Assembly: GCF_001913705.1 (NCBI RefSeq)
Contig: NZ_MKQD01000011.1
Location: forward strand, 46,896 to 110,895
DNA length: 64,000 bases
DNA from: Thalassotalea sp. PP2-459
GTDB lineage: Bacteria; Pseudomonadota; Gammaproteobacteria; Enterobacterales; Alteromonadaceae
Direction: 5' to 3'
In this document: positions 1-9,569 of the stretch, one piece after another
Numbering within the stretch: the stretch's first letter is position 1
Layout of the letters: each line of letters begins with the position of its first letter
Translations under genes and position numbers: made by a program
Notes under the pieces: model-generated
Told to the model about the DNA's origin: nothing
Seen by the model: the letters and a program-made list of their open reading frames with translations, nothing else
Databases searched by the model: none

Positions 1-48
1 TCAACAAGTACCGTGCATTTGATTGCAAGAAAATAACTACGGCTCCCA

Positions 49-72
49 AAAGCGGTTATTGTTAACCGCTTT
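49..72. terminator. Hairpin downstream of the DUF2062 gene
   Basis: A perfect 10-bp stem (aaagcggtta / taaccgcttt) with a 4-nt loop sits just past the stop codon of the minus-strand DUF2062 gene. No strong U tract follows on either strand, so it may be a weak terminator or a transcript-end hairpin. What lies to the left is outside the window. Confidence 0.4.
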
Positions 73-77
73 ATCAA

Positions 78-587
78 TCACCTTTTCATGCGTTTTTTCC
101 ACGCTTTATTCACGGAATAACGCCAAAGGCCGTGAATACCAAAATAGCCAATTAAAGAAAATAATATCGATAGTACTGCGCAGCCGAGTAAAAATGACGG
201 GCCTATGGTTGAAACGCTGTCAACAACCCATTGCCAGCTTGGAACAAACGCAAAAGCTTGCTCTTGTTTGCCTAAAATCCACGTACCTACCACATAACAA
301 AAATAAAAAATTGCCGGCATGGTGACAGGGTTGGTGATCCACACTAACGCGATAGATAGCGGTAAATTTGCATGTACTATAATAGCTAAGCCTGCTGCTA
401 ACACCATTTGAAAAGGAATAGGAATAAAAGCGCAAAATAGGCCTACAGCAAACGCTTTAGCGACAGAACGACGATTTAGATGCCATAGATTACCGTTGTG
501 AAGTAAGTCGCCAAAGATCTGCAAATGCTTATTTGCTTTGATTTTTTGATGATCTGGCAGCAGCTTTTTAATCGTTTTCTTAGGCAT
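78..587 (-). CDS. DUF2062 family membrane protein
   Basis: 169-aa protein with a basic N-terminus and C-terminus and about three hydrophobic segments (about residues 45-75, 85-105 and 125-155). The central stretch with GLFCAFIPIPFQM and WITNPVTMPAIF is typical of DUF2062 (PF09835), a family of unknown function common in gammaproteobacteria and often found beside comEC. It lies divergent from comEC with only 37 bp between the start codons, so the two promoters must overlap or lie inside the genes. The role is unknown; an inner-membrane location is inferred from the hydrophobic segments. Confidence 0.85.
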   Translation of the reverse strand: MPKKTIKKLLPDHQKIKANKHLQIFGDLLHNGNLWHLNRRSVAKAFAVGLFCAFIPIPFQMVLAAGLAIIVHANLPLSIALVWITNPVTMPAIFYFCYVVGTWILGKQEQAFAFVPSWQWVVDSVSTIGPSFLLGCAVLSILFSLIGYFGIHGLWRYSVNKAWKKRMKR

Positions 588-624
588 GGACGTCTAATTT
601 ATCAAGTTAAGGATTTCAATCACG

Positions 625-2961
625 ATGGATCGTTGGTTATCGTCATTTCTCATAGGGGCGCTATTGTCACTTTTTTTACCAATAGTGCCAAGTTTATTTT
701 ATGTGCTTTTGTTTACGCTTTTAAGTCTAATTGTTGGTATTTTTTTGACAAATAAAAGCCTAGCTTGCTTTTGTTTGGGAATTGCATGGTTACTTTATCA
801 TGGCGCCCAGTATGAAGACATATGGCAGAATAATAATATTTCAACTGAGTTATTACATAAAGCGTCTTATACAGTAATTGGTGAGGTGCTTAGTATTCCT
901 CAAATCAAGAAAAAAACTCAACGCTTTAATTTTTCAATAACACAATTTTCTGGGCAAGTGCTTAATCAGCCGATTAATGTAAGGCTTAGTTGGAAAAGTC
1001 ATAAAAATGGGTTGAAACAAGGGCAAAAGTGGCGATTAAAAATAAAAATAAAACCGGCGCATGGGTTTGCCAACGAAGGCGGTTTTCATTACCAAACGTG
1101 GTTAAGACAACATAATATTCATGCAACAGGGTATGTAATTAAAGGGGTAGAGTCGAGTACATCGAAAGTTAGTGTCAGACAACGTCTTTATGAACATTAT
1201 CAAAGTTTGTTACCAACACATCAAAACAATGCTTTATTACTAGCGTTAACCTTTGGTTTAAAACATCAAATATCAGAGGCACAGTGGCAGGTGCTCAATG
1301 CAACAGCTGCACAGCATTTAATTGCGATTTCAGGGTTGCATTTAGGGGTTGTTGCCATGTTGAGTTACGGGTTTAGTAAGTTAATACTGCGTTTACTATC
1401 ATTAATAGTTCTCAGTTCTTCGCGAATTTCGAAAACATTAACGGTTAGTTCACAAGTGCTGTTTATTACCTTATTGACTCTTATTTTTGTAACATCTTAC
1501 GCCTACATAGCTGGTTTTTCACAACCCACAATTCGTGCGGCAATTATGCTGATTATTTTGTGGTGTGCAAAACTATTAGCGACAAAATTTACCGCGACAA
1601 GGTTAATTCTGTTAACGATGTTTATGGTCGTTTTGTTTTCTCCTTTTAGTCTTTTATCTGCGAGCTTTTGGTTATCCATTTCAGCAGTAAGCACCATTTT
1701 GTTATTTATTTGGCGTTATAAAAAGCATGTTAAATCTGATCATAATTCGATTTTTACTCGGTATTTTCACGTGGTACTGTATGCCTTGAGCTTTCAAGGC
1801 TTTTTAATTTTTACACTTTTGCCTTTAACGTCTTCTATGCAGTATCAAGTGTCGTTAGTTGCTATCTTTGCCAACATCATAGCGGTGCCATGGGTGAGTT
1901 TAGTGTGTGTACCGCTCACATTATTTTCTGTAATTGCCAGTGTTATCAATGAAACTAGCGCAACTGTATTAATCTCGTTAGCACAATTAAGTTTAACCGT
2001 GTTGTGGCAGTGGCTTGATGGCGTTGCAAAGCTGTCATGGGCAAGCGTATCAATAGATCATACAACATGGTTAACATTGTCAGTGTTGGTGGTTGTGAGC
2101 GTAATACTACTATTGGTTACTTTTCAAAAACGGATATTTATCTACTCGGTGTGTGGCGTTTCGTTGATGTTAACCGGTTTTGCATATGTAAATAATAAGC
2201 CAAGCAGAAACTCGGTTTGGCTTGTCGATATACTTGATGTTGGTCAGGGCTTATCTGTGGTAATTCGCACAAATGAGCAAACGATTGTTTATGATACTGG
2301 CGCAACTTATCCAAGTGGTTTTTCGATGGCTAAGTCAGTGATTAAGCCTTATTTAAATTATGAAGGGATTTCTATTATTGATTTGTTAATCATCAGTCAT
2401 GATGATAATGATCATGCTAGCGGTCAAGCATTCCTTGAAACGCACCTTCAAGTAAACGAATTAATGTTTAATCATAAAAAGCAATATACCTCATGCTTAA
2501 TAGGTGAAATTAAAAAAATTGGCCGGTTAACTTTTGAAGTATTACACCCTACAGAACGTCAAGCTGATCATAACGATGACTCCTGTGTTGTGAGAATCTC
2601 TGATGATAAGTTTAGTGTGTTATTGACAGGGGACATTTCAAAAAAAGTTGAGCAAGCATTAGTTGATAATTATAGAGAAAAATTAAACTCAGATGTATTA
2701 GTTGCACCACATCATGGGTCAAAAACGTCTTCTTCACAGTCTTTTATTCAAGCAGTGTCACCAAAGCAGGTTGTTTTTAGCGCTGGCTTTTTAAATCGCT
2801 GGAATATGCCTCATCAAGATGTTGTTCGTCGTTATCATCAATTTAACATTAAAACATATACTACTGCCACACACGGGAGGGTGAGAGTAATTGTTTCGCC
2901 TGAGGACTATCAAATGCAAACTTACCGAGAAGCACATTGGCCATTCTGGTTTGCTAATTAA
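625..2961 (+). CDS. comEC: ComEC/Rec2 DNA-uptake channel protein
   Basis: 778-aa polytopic membrane protein. The N-terminal part (about 1-190) has membrane segments and a DUF4131-like soluble region. The middle (about 190-520) is the multi-pass Competence domain with the typical ISGLHLG motif. The C-terminus (about 535-770) is a metallo-beta-lactamase-like domain showing DVGQG, SHDDNDHASG, LLTGDI and APHHGSKTS. The family forms the inner-membrane channel for single-stranded DNA in natural transformation. The start is set by AAGGA about 12 nt upstream. It heads the conserved comEC-msbA-lpxK-ycaR-kdsB order. Length is normal and no lesion is seen; whether the strain is competent cannot be told from one gene. 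Confidence 0.93.
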   Translation: MDRWLSSFLIGALLSLFLPIVPSLFYVLLFTLLSLIVGIFLTNKSLACFCLGIAWLLYHGAQYEDIWQNNNISTELLHKASYTVIGEVLSIPQIKKKTQRFNFSITQFSGQVLNQPINVRLSWKSHKNGLKQGQKWRLKIKIKPAHGFANEGGFHYQTWLRQHNIHATGYVIKGVESSTSKVSVRQRLYEHYQSLLPTHQNNALLLALTFGLKHQISEAQWQVLNATAAQHLIAISGLHLGVVAMLSYGFSKLILRLLSLIVLSSSRISKTLTVSSQVLFITLLTLIFVTSYAYIAGFSQPTIRAAIMLIILWCAKLLATKFTATRLILLTMFMVVLFSPFSLLSASFWLSISAVSTILLFIWRYKKHVKSDHNSIFTRYFHVVLYALSFQGFLIFTLLPLTSSMQYQVSLVAIFANIIAVPWVSLVCVPLTLFSVIASVINETSATVLISLAQLSLTVLWQWLDGVAKLSWASVSIDHTTWLTLSVLVVVSVILLLVTFQKRIFIYSVCGVSLMLTGFAYVNNKPSRNSVWLVDILDVGQGLSVVIRTNEQTIVYDTGATYPSGFSMAKSVIKPYLNYEGISIIDLLIISHDDNDHASGQAFLETHLQVNELMFNHKKQYTSCLIGEIKKIGRLTFEVLHPTERQADHNDDSCVVRISDDKFSVLLTGDISKKVEQALVDNYREKLNSDVLVAPHHGSKTSSSQSFIQAVSPKQVVFSAGFLNRWNMPHQDVVRRYHQFNIKTYTTATHGRVRVIVSPEDYQMQTYREAHWPFWFAN

Positions 2962-3078
2962 TATTCAGGCCTCCTTTGCAGATGAACTTTGTGATGTTAA
3001 TGATTAAATCAAAGCTTGGTTGGTGTTCTATAACAAGCTAGAATAGTTAGGATTGAATTTAATTGATAAGAGTAGTAA

Positions 3079-4857
3079 ATGTCGACGTCGACAGAAAGCG
3101 AGCCGTTACAAAACGCCCCGGAAGATAACCAAGATAAAACTTGGCAAAACTTTAAACGGTTAATGGGGCACACGAAACAGTATAAAACCGCAGGTATTTT
3201 TTCAATTATTTGCATGCTTGGCTATGCCAGTATAGATGTGTACTTTCTTTCAAAACTTCCGGCATTAATAGATGAAGGCCTATCGGGGAAGAACTCTGAG
3301 TTTATGAAGTGGGCACCTTTGTTTGTTATTGTGTGTTTTATTATTCGTGGTATTTGCCATTTTCTCAGTAACTACTGCTTAGCGTGGGTAGGTAATAATG
3401 TTGTCGCTGATTTACGTCAATCTATGTTTAGTCACATAATGGCGATGCCGGTAACCTTTCATGACAAAACCTCAACCGGCACCTTAATTTCCAAGCTGAC
3501 ATTCGATACTGAACAAGTGTTGCAGGCTACCAGTAAATCGTTATTAACGATTGTACAACAAGGTGGGCTTGTTATTGGTTTATTGGTGTTAATGTTTTGG
3601 CAAAGCTGGCAGTTGTCGGCAATATTTTTGGTGATCACACCAATCATCGCGTTTATTGTTACATACGTTTCAAAGCGTTTTCGCACGGTGAGTAAGAATA
3701 TTCAAGATTCCATGGGTGAAGTTACGCGTACTGCTGAGCAAACCTTTAATGGCCATAAAGTAGTATTAACCTTCGATGGCAAACATCGAGAAGATGAACG
3801 TTTTGCAGAAATAAATAAAAATAACCGCCAACAACGTATGAAAATGGTAGCAACTAAATCAGCAAGTGTACCGTTTATTCAAATTATTGCTTCCTTTGCG
3901 TTAGCGTTTGTTCTATACGTTGCCACTCTAGATGGTGTGGTCGATAACATTTCTGCCGGTGTTTTCATGGGGGTGGTTACCTACATGACAATGTTACTTA
4001 GACCTTTAAAATTATTGACTAATGTAAATAGCGAATTTCAAAAGGGAATGGCAGCCAGTAACAGTATTTTTGGCTTATTAGATGAAGCACTTGAACAAGA
4101 CACAGGAACAATCCCATTAAAACGTGCTACTGGAGAACTTCGTTTTGATCACGTAAATTTTTTATACCCAGGAGACGATAAGCTCGCGTTAACTGACGTT
4201 AACTTTCACGTTAATGCAGGAGAAACAGTAGCGCTTGTTGGTCGTTCTGGCAGCGGAAAATCAACAGCCAGTTCTTTGTTATTACGTTTTTATCAAGCTA
4301 CACAAGGACAAGTGTTGCTAGATGGGCATAATGTGATTGATTATCAACTGAATGACCTTCGAAAACAATTTTCATATGTTTCACAGCAGGTGGTATTATT
4401 CAATGATAGCCTAGCCAATAATATTGCTTATGGTCGTCCAGAAGCGAGCGAAGCAGAAATTATTGAAGCTGCCCGTAAAGCACATGTTCTCGAGTTTGCT
4501 GAACAATTACCAGAAGGTTTACATACAAACATTGGTGATAACGGCGCACTTTTATCCGGTGGTCAACGCCAACGTGTCGCTATCGCGCGTGCATTACTCT
4601 GTGATTCACCCATTTTAGTGCTTGATGAAGCAACCAGTGCGCTCGACACTGAATCGGAGCGCCATATTCAAGATGCGTTAAATGCGTTACAAGAAAATCG
4701 AACGTCTATCGTTATTGCTCATCGTTTATCTACCATTGAAAATGCTGATAAAATTATTGTTATGGAACAAGGTAAGATTGTCGAGCAAGGTGACCATAAA
4801 ACATTACTTGCCGCCGATGGTGCTTATGCACAGTTACATAAGTTTCAATTTGGATAA
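3079..4857 (+). CDS. msbA: Lipid A export ABC transporter MsbA
   Basis: 592-aa half-transporter: a six-helix ABC membrane domain (about residues 35-330) followed by a nucleotide-binding domain with Walker A GRSGSGKST (about 388-396), ABC signature LSGGQRQR (about 492-499), Walker B ILVLDEATSALD and H-loop IVIAHRLST. MsbA flips core-lipid A across the inner membrane. The call over other ABCB-type exporters rests on length and on its place immediately before lpxK, as in Escherichia coli. The gap to lpxK is 9 bp, so they are co-transcribed. A 117-bp gap separates it from comEC and could hold its own promoter. Confidence 0.95.
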   Translation: MSTSTESEPLQNAPEDNQDKTWQNFKRLMGHTKQYKTAGIFSIICMLGYASIDVYFLSKLPALIDEGLSGKNSEFMKWAPLFVIVCFIIRGICHFLSNYCLAWVGNNVVADLRQSMFSHIMAMPVTFHDKTSTGTLISKLTFDTEQVLQATSKSLLTIVQQGGLVIGLLVLMFWQSWQLSAIFLVITPIIAFIVTYVSKRFRTVSKNIQDSMGEVTRTAEQTFNGHKVVLTFDGKHREDERFAEINKNNRQQRMKMVATKSASVPFIQIIASFALAFVLYVATLDGVVDNISAGVFMGVVTYMTMLLRPLKLLTNVNSEFQKGMAASNSIFGLLDEALEQDTGTIPLKRATGELRFDHVNFLYPGDDKLALTDVNFHVNAGETVALVGRSGSGKSTASSLLLRFYQATQGQVLLDGHNVIDYQLNDLRKQFSYVSQQVVLFNDSLANNIAYGRPEASEAEIIEAARKAHVLEFAEQLPEGLHTNIGDNGALLSGGQRQRVAIARALLCDSPILVLDEATSALDTESERHIQDALNALQENRTSIVIAHRLSTIENADKIIVMEQGKIVEQGDHKTLLAADGAYAQLHKFQFG

Positions 4858-4866
4858 CCGTTAATC

Positions 4867-5907
4867 ATGCGATTAATTGAAAAGGTATGGTTTCATCAAC
4901 ATCCAGCACGTTATTTATTGGTACCGATATTACTACCGATTTCAGCGTTATTTTGGTTGATTAGCAGTGTTAGGCGGTTAAGCTTTCGTTATGGTTTGTT
5001 AACGCAAACTAAGCCGAGTTTACCTGTGGTGGTCGTGGGTAATATTGGTGTAGGAGGCAATGGTAAAACTCCTGTGGTGCTATGGCTTGTTGAATGTTTG
5101 AAAGCACATAATATTAACGTAGGTGTTATTAGCCGCGGGTATGGCGCAAAGGCGCCTTATTATCCTTATGTTGTGAATGAACAAAGTGATGCGACTATGG
5201 TAGGCGATGAACCGATGATGATTTTTAATCGTCATCAAATACCTGTTGTCGTTGACAGTGATCGTAATGCAGCAATTGAACAGTTAAAAACGATGTCAGT
5301 AGAACTGGTGATTAGTGATGACGGTTTACAGCATTATAAAATGGCACGGGATCTTGAGCTTATCATTGTCGATGGCAAGCGGTTATTCGGTAATGGTTTA
5401 TTATTACCTGCAGGGCCTTTACGAGAAACAACAAGACGCTTAAAAGCGGTTGATCATGTGATCGTTAATGGAAATTCAACACCATTAAGTTGCGAAGATA
5501 CGCCACAACATGTGATGACATTAAAAGCAAAACACCTGATAAATGTTGCGACGAATGAAAAAGTCACGCTTGCTGATTTTCTTTTAGGATCAGCTCAAGT
5601 AAACGCTTGTGCAGGCATTGGCTCGCCAGAGCGTTTTTTTACCCTGTTATCTACATTAGGTTTCTCGGTTATAAAACAAAAGTCTTTTAATGATCATCAT
5701 GACTTTCAACGAAGAGATTTCGGTGATTTTGAACAGAATATGCCTTTGTTAATGACTGAAAAAGATGCAGTTAAATGTCAATTATTTGCAGATAATAATT
5801 GGTGGTATTTACCGGTAGATGCGGAATTTAATGAGCTATCTGCTAAAACGTTAATAGAATCATTGCTCACTTTAGTCAGTAATGAACGAGAACAAAAAGA
5901 AGAGTAA
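4867..5907 (+). CDS. lpxK: Tetraacyldisaccharide 4'-kinase LpxK
   Basis: 346-aa inner-membrane kinase that phosphorylates the 4' position of tetraacyldisaccharide-1-phosphate to give lipid IVA. A hydrophobic N-terminal segment (about residues 17-36) precedes the P-loop [13 protein letters not shown] (about 58-70). Downstream motifs VISRGYG, VGDEPMM, DDGLQH and LPAGPLRE are typical of the family, as is the late LMTEKDAVK. It follows msbA and precedes ycaR/kdsB, a lipid A/Kdo synthesis operon. Confidence 0.96.
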   Translation: MRLIEKVWFHQHPARYLLVPILLPISALFWLISSVRRLSFRYGLLTQTKPSLPVVVVGNIGVGGNGKTPVVLWLVECLKAHNINVGVISRGYGAKAPYYPYVVNEQSDATMVGDEPMMIFNRHQIPVVVDSDRNAAIEQLKTMSVELVISDDGLQHYKMARDLELIIVDGKRLFGNGLLLPAGPLRETTRRLKAVDHVIVNGNSTPLSCEDTPQHVMTLKAKHLINVATNEKVTLADFLLGSAQVNACAGIGSPERFFTLLSTLGFSVIKQKSFNDHHDFQRRDFGDFEQNMPLLMTEKDAVKCQLFADNNWWYLPVDAEFNELSAKTLIESLLTLVSNEREQKEE

Positions 5908-5911
5908 TAAT

Positions 5912-6097
5912 ATGGCTTTTGATATTAAATTGATGGAAATTCTTGCTTGTCCTGTTTGTAAAGGTAAGTTGCAGTATAAAAAAGATCAACAAGAGCTTTG
6001 GTGTAATTTTGACAAGCTTGCCTTCGGTATTGAAAAAGGCATACCTGTTCTGTTAGAAAGTGAAGCGCGCCGACTCAGTGAAGACGAACGTAATTAA
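5912..6097 (+). CDS. ycaR: Trm112/YcaR family small zinc-ribbon-like protein
   Basis: 61-aa protein beginning [16 protein letters not shown]. It belongs to the Trm112/YcaR (UPF0434) family of small proteins placed between lpxK and kdsB in many gammaproteobacteria. The first CxxC pair (CPVC) is present, but the second expected pair is reduced to a single Cys (WCNFD), as in many bacterial members. The longer reading frame begins inside lpxK; the start chosen here lies 4 nt after the lpxK stop and has AAGAAGAG upstream. Its molecular role is not settled. Confidence 0.9.
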   Translation: MAFDIKLMEILACPVCKGKLQYKKDQQELWCNFDKLAFGIEKGIPVLLESEARRLSEDERN

Positions 6098-6110
6098 TAC
6101 GGAGCTAAAT

Positions 6111-6881
6111 ATGTCATTTGTGGTAGTTATTCCAGCCCGTTTTGAATCTTCTCGTTTACCTGGCAAAGTATTAGCCGATATTCACGGTAAGCCAATGATT
6201 CAGTGGGTTGTTGAAAAAGCGGTAAAAAGTGGTGCAGAAAAAGTGATTGTCGCTACCGACAATCAGCAGGTTGCCAAGGTAGTTGAAGGCTTTGGTGGCG
6301 AAGTGTGCTTAACTCGAGCTGATCATCAATCAGGTACAGAAAGATTGGCTGAAGTAGTTGAGAAGTACCAATTTGAGCCAGAGCAAGTCGTTGTCAATGT
6401 GCAAGGAGATGAACCTTTCATCCCGCCAGAAAATATTGCACAAGTGGCAAGTAATCTTGCTAACCAACAAAAAGCAAAAATGGCGACACTGGCTGTACAC
6501 ATTACTGATGCTGAAGAAGCCTTTAATCCGAATGCAGTGAAAGTGCTAATGGATAAGCAAGGATATGCTTTATATTTTAGTCGAGCGACAATCCCATACG
6601 ATAGAGAGCGCTTTTTAACCGCTAAAGATACAACAACTGTCGGAGATTATTATTTACGCCATATTGGTATTTACGCGTACCGAGCTAGTTTTATCAATGA
6701 ATATATTCAATGGCCAGCAAGTGAACTAGAGCAAATTGAATCGTTAGAGCAATTACGCGTATTGTGGCAAGGTGAAAAAATTCATGTTGCTGTAGCACAA
6801 AGCCGCTTGCCAGTAGAAGGTGTTGATACCCCAGAAGACTTAGCTAAGGCAATTGCCTTTGCGGCACAGATAACAGTATAG
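6111..6881 (+). CDS. kdsB: CMP-Kdo synthetase (3-deoxy-manno-octulosonate cytidylyltransferase)
   Basis: 256-aa cytosolic enzyme that activates Kdo with CTP for transfer to lipid A. Motifs visible: [13 protein letters not shown] at the N-terminus, ATDNQ, a central [21 protein letters not shown], and RHIGIYAYR. The open frame extends upstream into ycaR, but the start at [11 protein letters not shown] has GGAG 6 nt ahead and matches family length. It is the last gene of the comEC-msbA-lpxK-ycaR-kdsB unit and is followed at once by a strong terminator. Confidence 0.96.
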   Translation: MSFVVVIPARFESSRLPGKVLADIHGKPMIQWVVEKAVKSGAEKVIVATDNQQVAKVVEGFGGEVCLTRADHQSGTERLAEVVEKYQFEPEQVVVNVQGDEPFIPPENIAQVASNLANQQKAKMATLAVHITDAEEAFNPNAVKVLMDKQGYALYFSRATIPYDRERFLTAKDTTTVGDYYLRHIGIYAYRASFINEYIQWPASELEQIESLEQLRVLWQGEKIHVAVAQSRLPVEGVDTPEDLAKAIAFAAQITV

Positions 6882-6890
6882 TGTGTATGA

Positions 6891-6911
6891 GCCCGCAACG
6901 CGGGCTTTTTT
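6891..6911 (+). terminator. Rho-independent terminator after kdsB
   Basis: Stem gcccgc / gcgggc with a 3-nt loop, followed by a run of six T. It lies 9 nt after the kdsB stop and touches the 3' end of the convergent rnhA gene. Confidence 0.9.
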
Positions 6912-7680
6912 AGCCAGAAGGCATTGCTAGAATGGAAGTGATGTTCAGTGCCTTTTCGTAGGTTACAAAGCTTTTTTGTTTTGTCATTCTTGCATAAACA
7001 GCCATGCGATCTGCTAATTCATTACCTTCAATATTTGCGTGACCTTTAACGTGGCTAACAATAACTTGTTGTTTGATTTGCTGATATAACTCAAAGCATG
7101 CTTTGATTATTTCTGGATTCTTGATTGGTTGACCATCTGCTTTTTTCCACCCCTTGCGTTGCCAGCCTGATGCCCACTTAGTAATACAATCTATTGAGTA
7201 GCGAGAATCACTTAATACCTCGATACGCATCTCGCTGTTTTTTTGTAAATACTGCTGCGCAAGTTTAAATGACTCAAGCAAACCTAGGAGCTCTGCAGTG
7301 TTATTTGTACCGTTAGCATCATATAAACCATACCAAAGCTGAGTTAGCTTGCTTTTTTGATAAACAGCTATGCCTGTACCAGCTTGGCCTGGGTTAGGTG
7401 AACAAGCACCGTCACTATAAATTTGAATGTCAGCGTTTACGCCATGAGCATTAGTGTTCAACGTGTTTTCTGGTTTAGTGCTCGGTTTTTTTTGTGTTAA
7501 TGAGCGTTTAGTTAGCGCTTTTGTATAACTTTCTTTAAATGCTTTTTCTGCATCATCTTTCGTAGTGAACCCCATATATTGGGCATCTGCTCTGCCTGAG
7601 GTTAACTGCTGTACTTCTGGCCAATTATCAAAAACACCTGTTTTTGTACCTTTCCAAATGACGTAATATTTTTTTGCCAT
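6910..7680 (-). CDS. rnhA: Ribonuclease HI with N-terminal hybrid-binding domain
   Basis: 256-aa protein with two domains. Residues 1-58 form an RNase H1 N-terminal (caulimovirus viroplasmin-like, RHBD) domain starting MAKKYYVIWKG. After a Thr/Lys/Asn-rich linker (about 58-84), residues 85-230 are an RNase HI domain with catalytic D90 (YSDGACSPNPG), E130 (NTAEL), D158 (SDSR), H214 (KGHAN) and D224 (ELADR). It cuts RNA in RNA-DNA hybrids. The ordinary enterobacterial RnhA is about 155 aa and lacks the first domain, so this is the two-domain, eukaryote-like layout; a second, short rnhA may exist elsewhere. It lies 5 nt downstream of lgt. Confidence 0.92.
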   Translation of the reverse strand: MAKKYYVIWKGTKTGVFDNWPEVQQLTSGRADAQYMGFTTKDDAEKAFKESYTKALTKRSLTQKKPSTKPENTLNTNAHGVNADIQIYSDGACSPNPGQAGTGIAVYQKSKLTQLWYGLYDANGTNNTAELLGLLESFKLAQQYLQKNSEMRIEVLSDSRYSIDCITKWASGWQRKGWKKADGQPIKNPEIIKACFELYQQIKQQVIVSHVKGHANIEGNELADRMAVYARMTKQKSFVTYEKALNITSILAMPSG

Positions 7681-7685
7681 AAAAT

Positions 7686-8480
7686 TTATTTTTTACCTGT
7701 AATGGCTGAAGTTTGCTTTGCACGTAGAAATAATAATACGCCAACGAAAAAGAACGGAATACTTAACATTTGTCCGGTATTTAACGCGGACTCTAGCGTA
7801 TAAGAGGCTTGCTGTTGTTTAAAAAACTCAATAACAAAGCGAGCACTAAAAGTCAGTATTAAAAATAAACCGAGTAAAGCGCCAACACGCTCTTTAATAG
7901 CAGTACTTCGATAAAGTAATGTTAATACAACGGCAATTAACAAATAAGCGATCGCTTCATAAAGTTGTGCCGGATGACGTGCTAAGGTGTCAACTCGTTC
8001 GAAAATAATGGCCCAAGGCACATCACTTGGGTGGCCTAAAATTTCTGAATTTACAAAATTCGCTGAACGAACGAATATACCAAAAACAGCGGTTGCAATA
8101 GCTAACCTATCAAGTAGCCATAGCGTATTGATGTGATGGCGCTTGCAAAATAACCAGGTACCTATGATGGCACCGAGTCCACCACCATGACTGGCTAAGC
8201 CGCCTTCCCAAATCGCCAATATTTTTAATGGATTAGCAAAGTAAAAATTAGGATCATAGAAGAAACAATGACCGAGCCTTGCACCAATAATAATGCCTAG
8301 TACCACATACATTAATAAATTGTCTAAGGTATCTACATTTTTATTCTCTAGGGTGAATACCCATTTCATATAATACAAACCAGCAAAAATTGCGCTGGCA
8401 AATAATGCACCGTACCAATGTATAGTGACAGGGCCAAGTGAGAATAATATGGGATCGACGTTCCAAACAAAATGTGACAC
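7686..8480 (-). CDS. lgt: Phosphatidylglycerol-prolipoprotein diacylglyceryl transferase
   Basis: 264-aa, seven-helix inner-membrane enzyme that moves diacylglycerol onto the lipobox cysteine of prolipoproteins. Family motifs seen: HWYGALF near the N-terminus, GARLGHCFFYDP, and the signature GGLASHGGGLGA, plus RSANFVNSEILG and HPAQLYEA. The start codon is GTG with AAGG 7 nt upstream. Its substrates in this window would include the VolA-like lipase, the Slp protein and the Ig-repeat lipoprotein. rnhA follows within the same transcript; thyA, the usual neighbour, is absent. Confidence 0.96.
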   Translation of the reverse strand: MSHFVWNVDPILFSLGPVTIHWYGALFASAIFAGLYYMKWVFTLENKNVDTLDNLLMYVVLGIIIGARLGHCFFYDPNFYFANPLKILAIWEGGLASHGGGLGAIIGTWLFCKRHHINTLWLLDRLAIATAVFGIFVRSANFVNSEILGHPSDVPWAIIFERVDTLARHPAQLYEAIAYLLIAVVLTLLYRSTAIKERVGALLGLFLILTFSARFVIEFFKQQQASYTLESALNTGQMLSIPFFFVGVLLFLRAKQTSAITGKK

Positions 8481-8645
8481 AGGTTAACCTTCTTGTGGAA
8501 AATTGCTGGCGCTAATATATCAGTCTATTGATAAATTGTGCAGGATAAATTGCCGTTTTATGTAAGAAAACCACAGTATACGTACTTATTTTGCGCTAAC
8601 TTCATGTTATATTGAGGGCATGCAAGATTTAATATATATAAATTT

Positions 8646-9560
8646 ATGAAAAACGTACACTTAGCGCAAACACCATACACCACTTCTCGGTTAATTTATG
8701 GTTGTATGCGCATATGCGGTGATAACTCACAGGAAGCACGTAACAAAGGGAAACGTGCTATACATGCAGCTATTGAATCAGGTTACAACCACTTTGACCA
8801 TGCTGATATATACGGCGGTGGTGAAAGTGAACGTTTATTTGGCGAAGTGATAAAAGCGACACCTGCATTACGAGATGATTTAATTATTACGTCAAAAGCG
8901 GGTATTCGTCCGAAAAAAGAAAATGAATATGCACCAACGCGATATGATTTTAGTAAGCAGTATCTCTTAGATGCTGTTGAAGGTTCATTATCGCGTTTAA
9001 ATGTTGATTATTTAGATCTTTTCTTATTGCATCGTCCGGATTTTTTAATGGATGTGCATGAAGTAGCAGAAACGTTTGCGTTACTGAAGGCTTCTGGCAA
9101 AGTAAAACACTTCGGTGTCAGTAACTTCTTACCGTCGCAAGTTGAAATGTTGCGTTCTGTGATGTCTATGCCGTTAGTGGCAAATCAAGTTGAAATCAAT
9201 GTTCATAACATTGATACTTTGCTAAATGGCACCTTAGATCAATGTCAACAACATCAAATAGCACCTATTGCTTGGTGTCCTTTAGGTGGTGTGGCCTACC
9301 CAGCATGGGGAAATACCTTTACGACAAAGGATGAGCAACGTATTGAACACGAATTAAAGCAACAAGCTGAAAAATATCAATGTCACCCTTGGCAAGTGAT
9401 CTTAGCTTGGTTAGTAAAACACCCAGCTCAAATATTGCCTATTATTGGTTCGACAACGCCTGAGCGAATTGAAGCTGCAAAGGTGTCGTTAATGCTCGAT
9501 TATTGTCGTGAAGATTGGTATCGCTTGTTTGAAGCGAGAAATGGGCAGTCAGTACCTTAG
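8646..9560 (+). CDS. Aldo/keto reductase, YdhF-like
   Basis: 304-aa NADPH-dependent aldo/keto reductase fold. The catalytic tetrad residues are recognisable: Asp and Tyr in FDHADIYGGGESE, Lys in TSKAG and His in FLLHRPD. The closest type from memory is E. coli YdhF, whose substrate is unknown. It is followed after 9 bp by a MarR regulator, so the pair is probably one transcript and the regulator may respond to an aldehyde or quinone-like compound (inference). Confidence 0.88.
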   Translation: MKNVHLAQTPYTTSRLIYGCMRICGDNSQEARNKGKRAIHAAIESGYNHFDHADIYGGGESERLFGEVIKATPALRDDLIITSKAGIRPKKENEYAPTRYDFSKQYLLDAVEGSLSRLNVDYLDLFLLHRPDFLMDVHEVAETFALLKASGKVKHFGVSNFLPSQVEMLRSVMSMPLVANQVEINVHNIDTLLNGTLDQCQQHQIAPIAWCPLGGVAYPAWGNTFTTKDEQRIEHELKQQAEKYQCHPWQVILAWLVKHPAQILPIIGSTTPERIEAAKVSLMLDYCREDWYRLFEARNGQSVP

Positions 9561-9569
9561 GGGAGCCAT

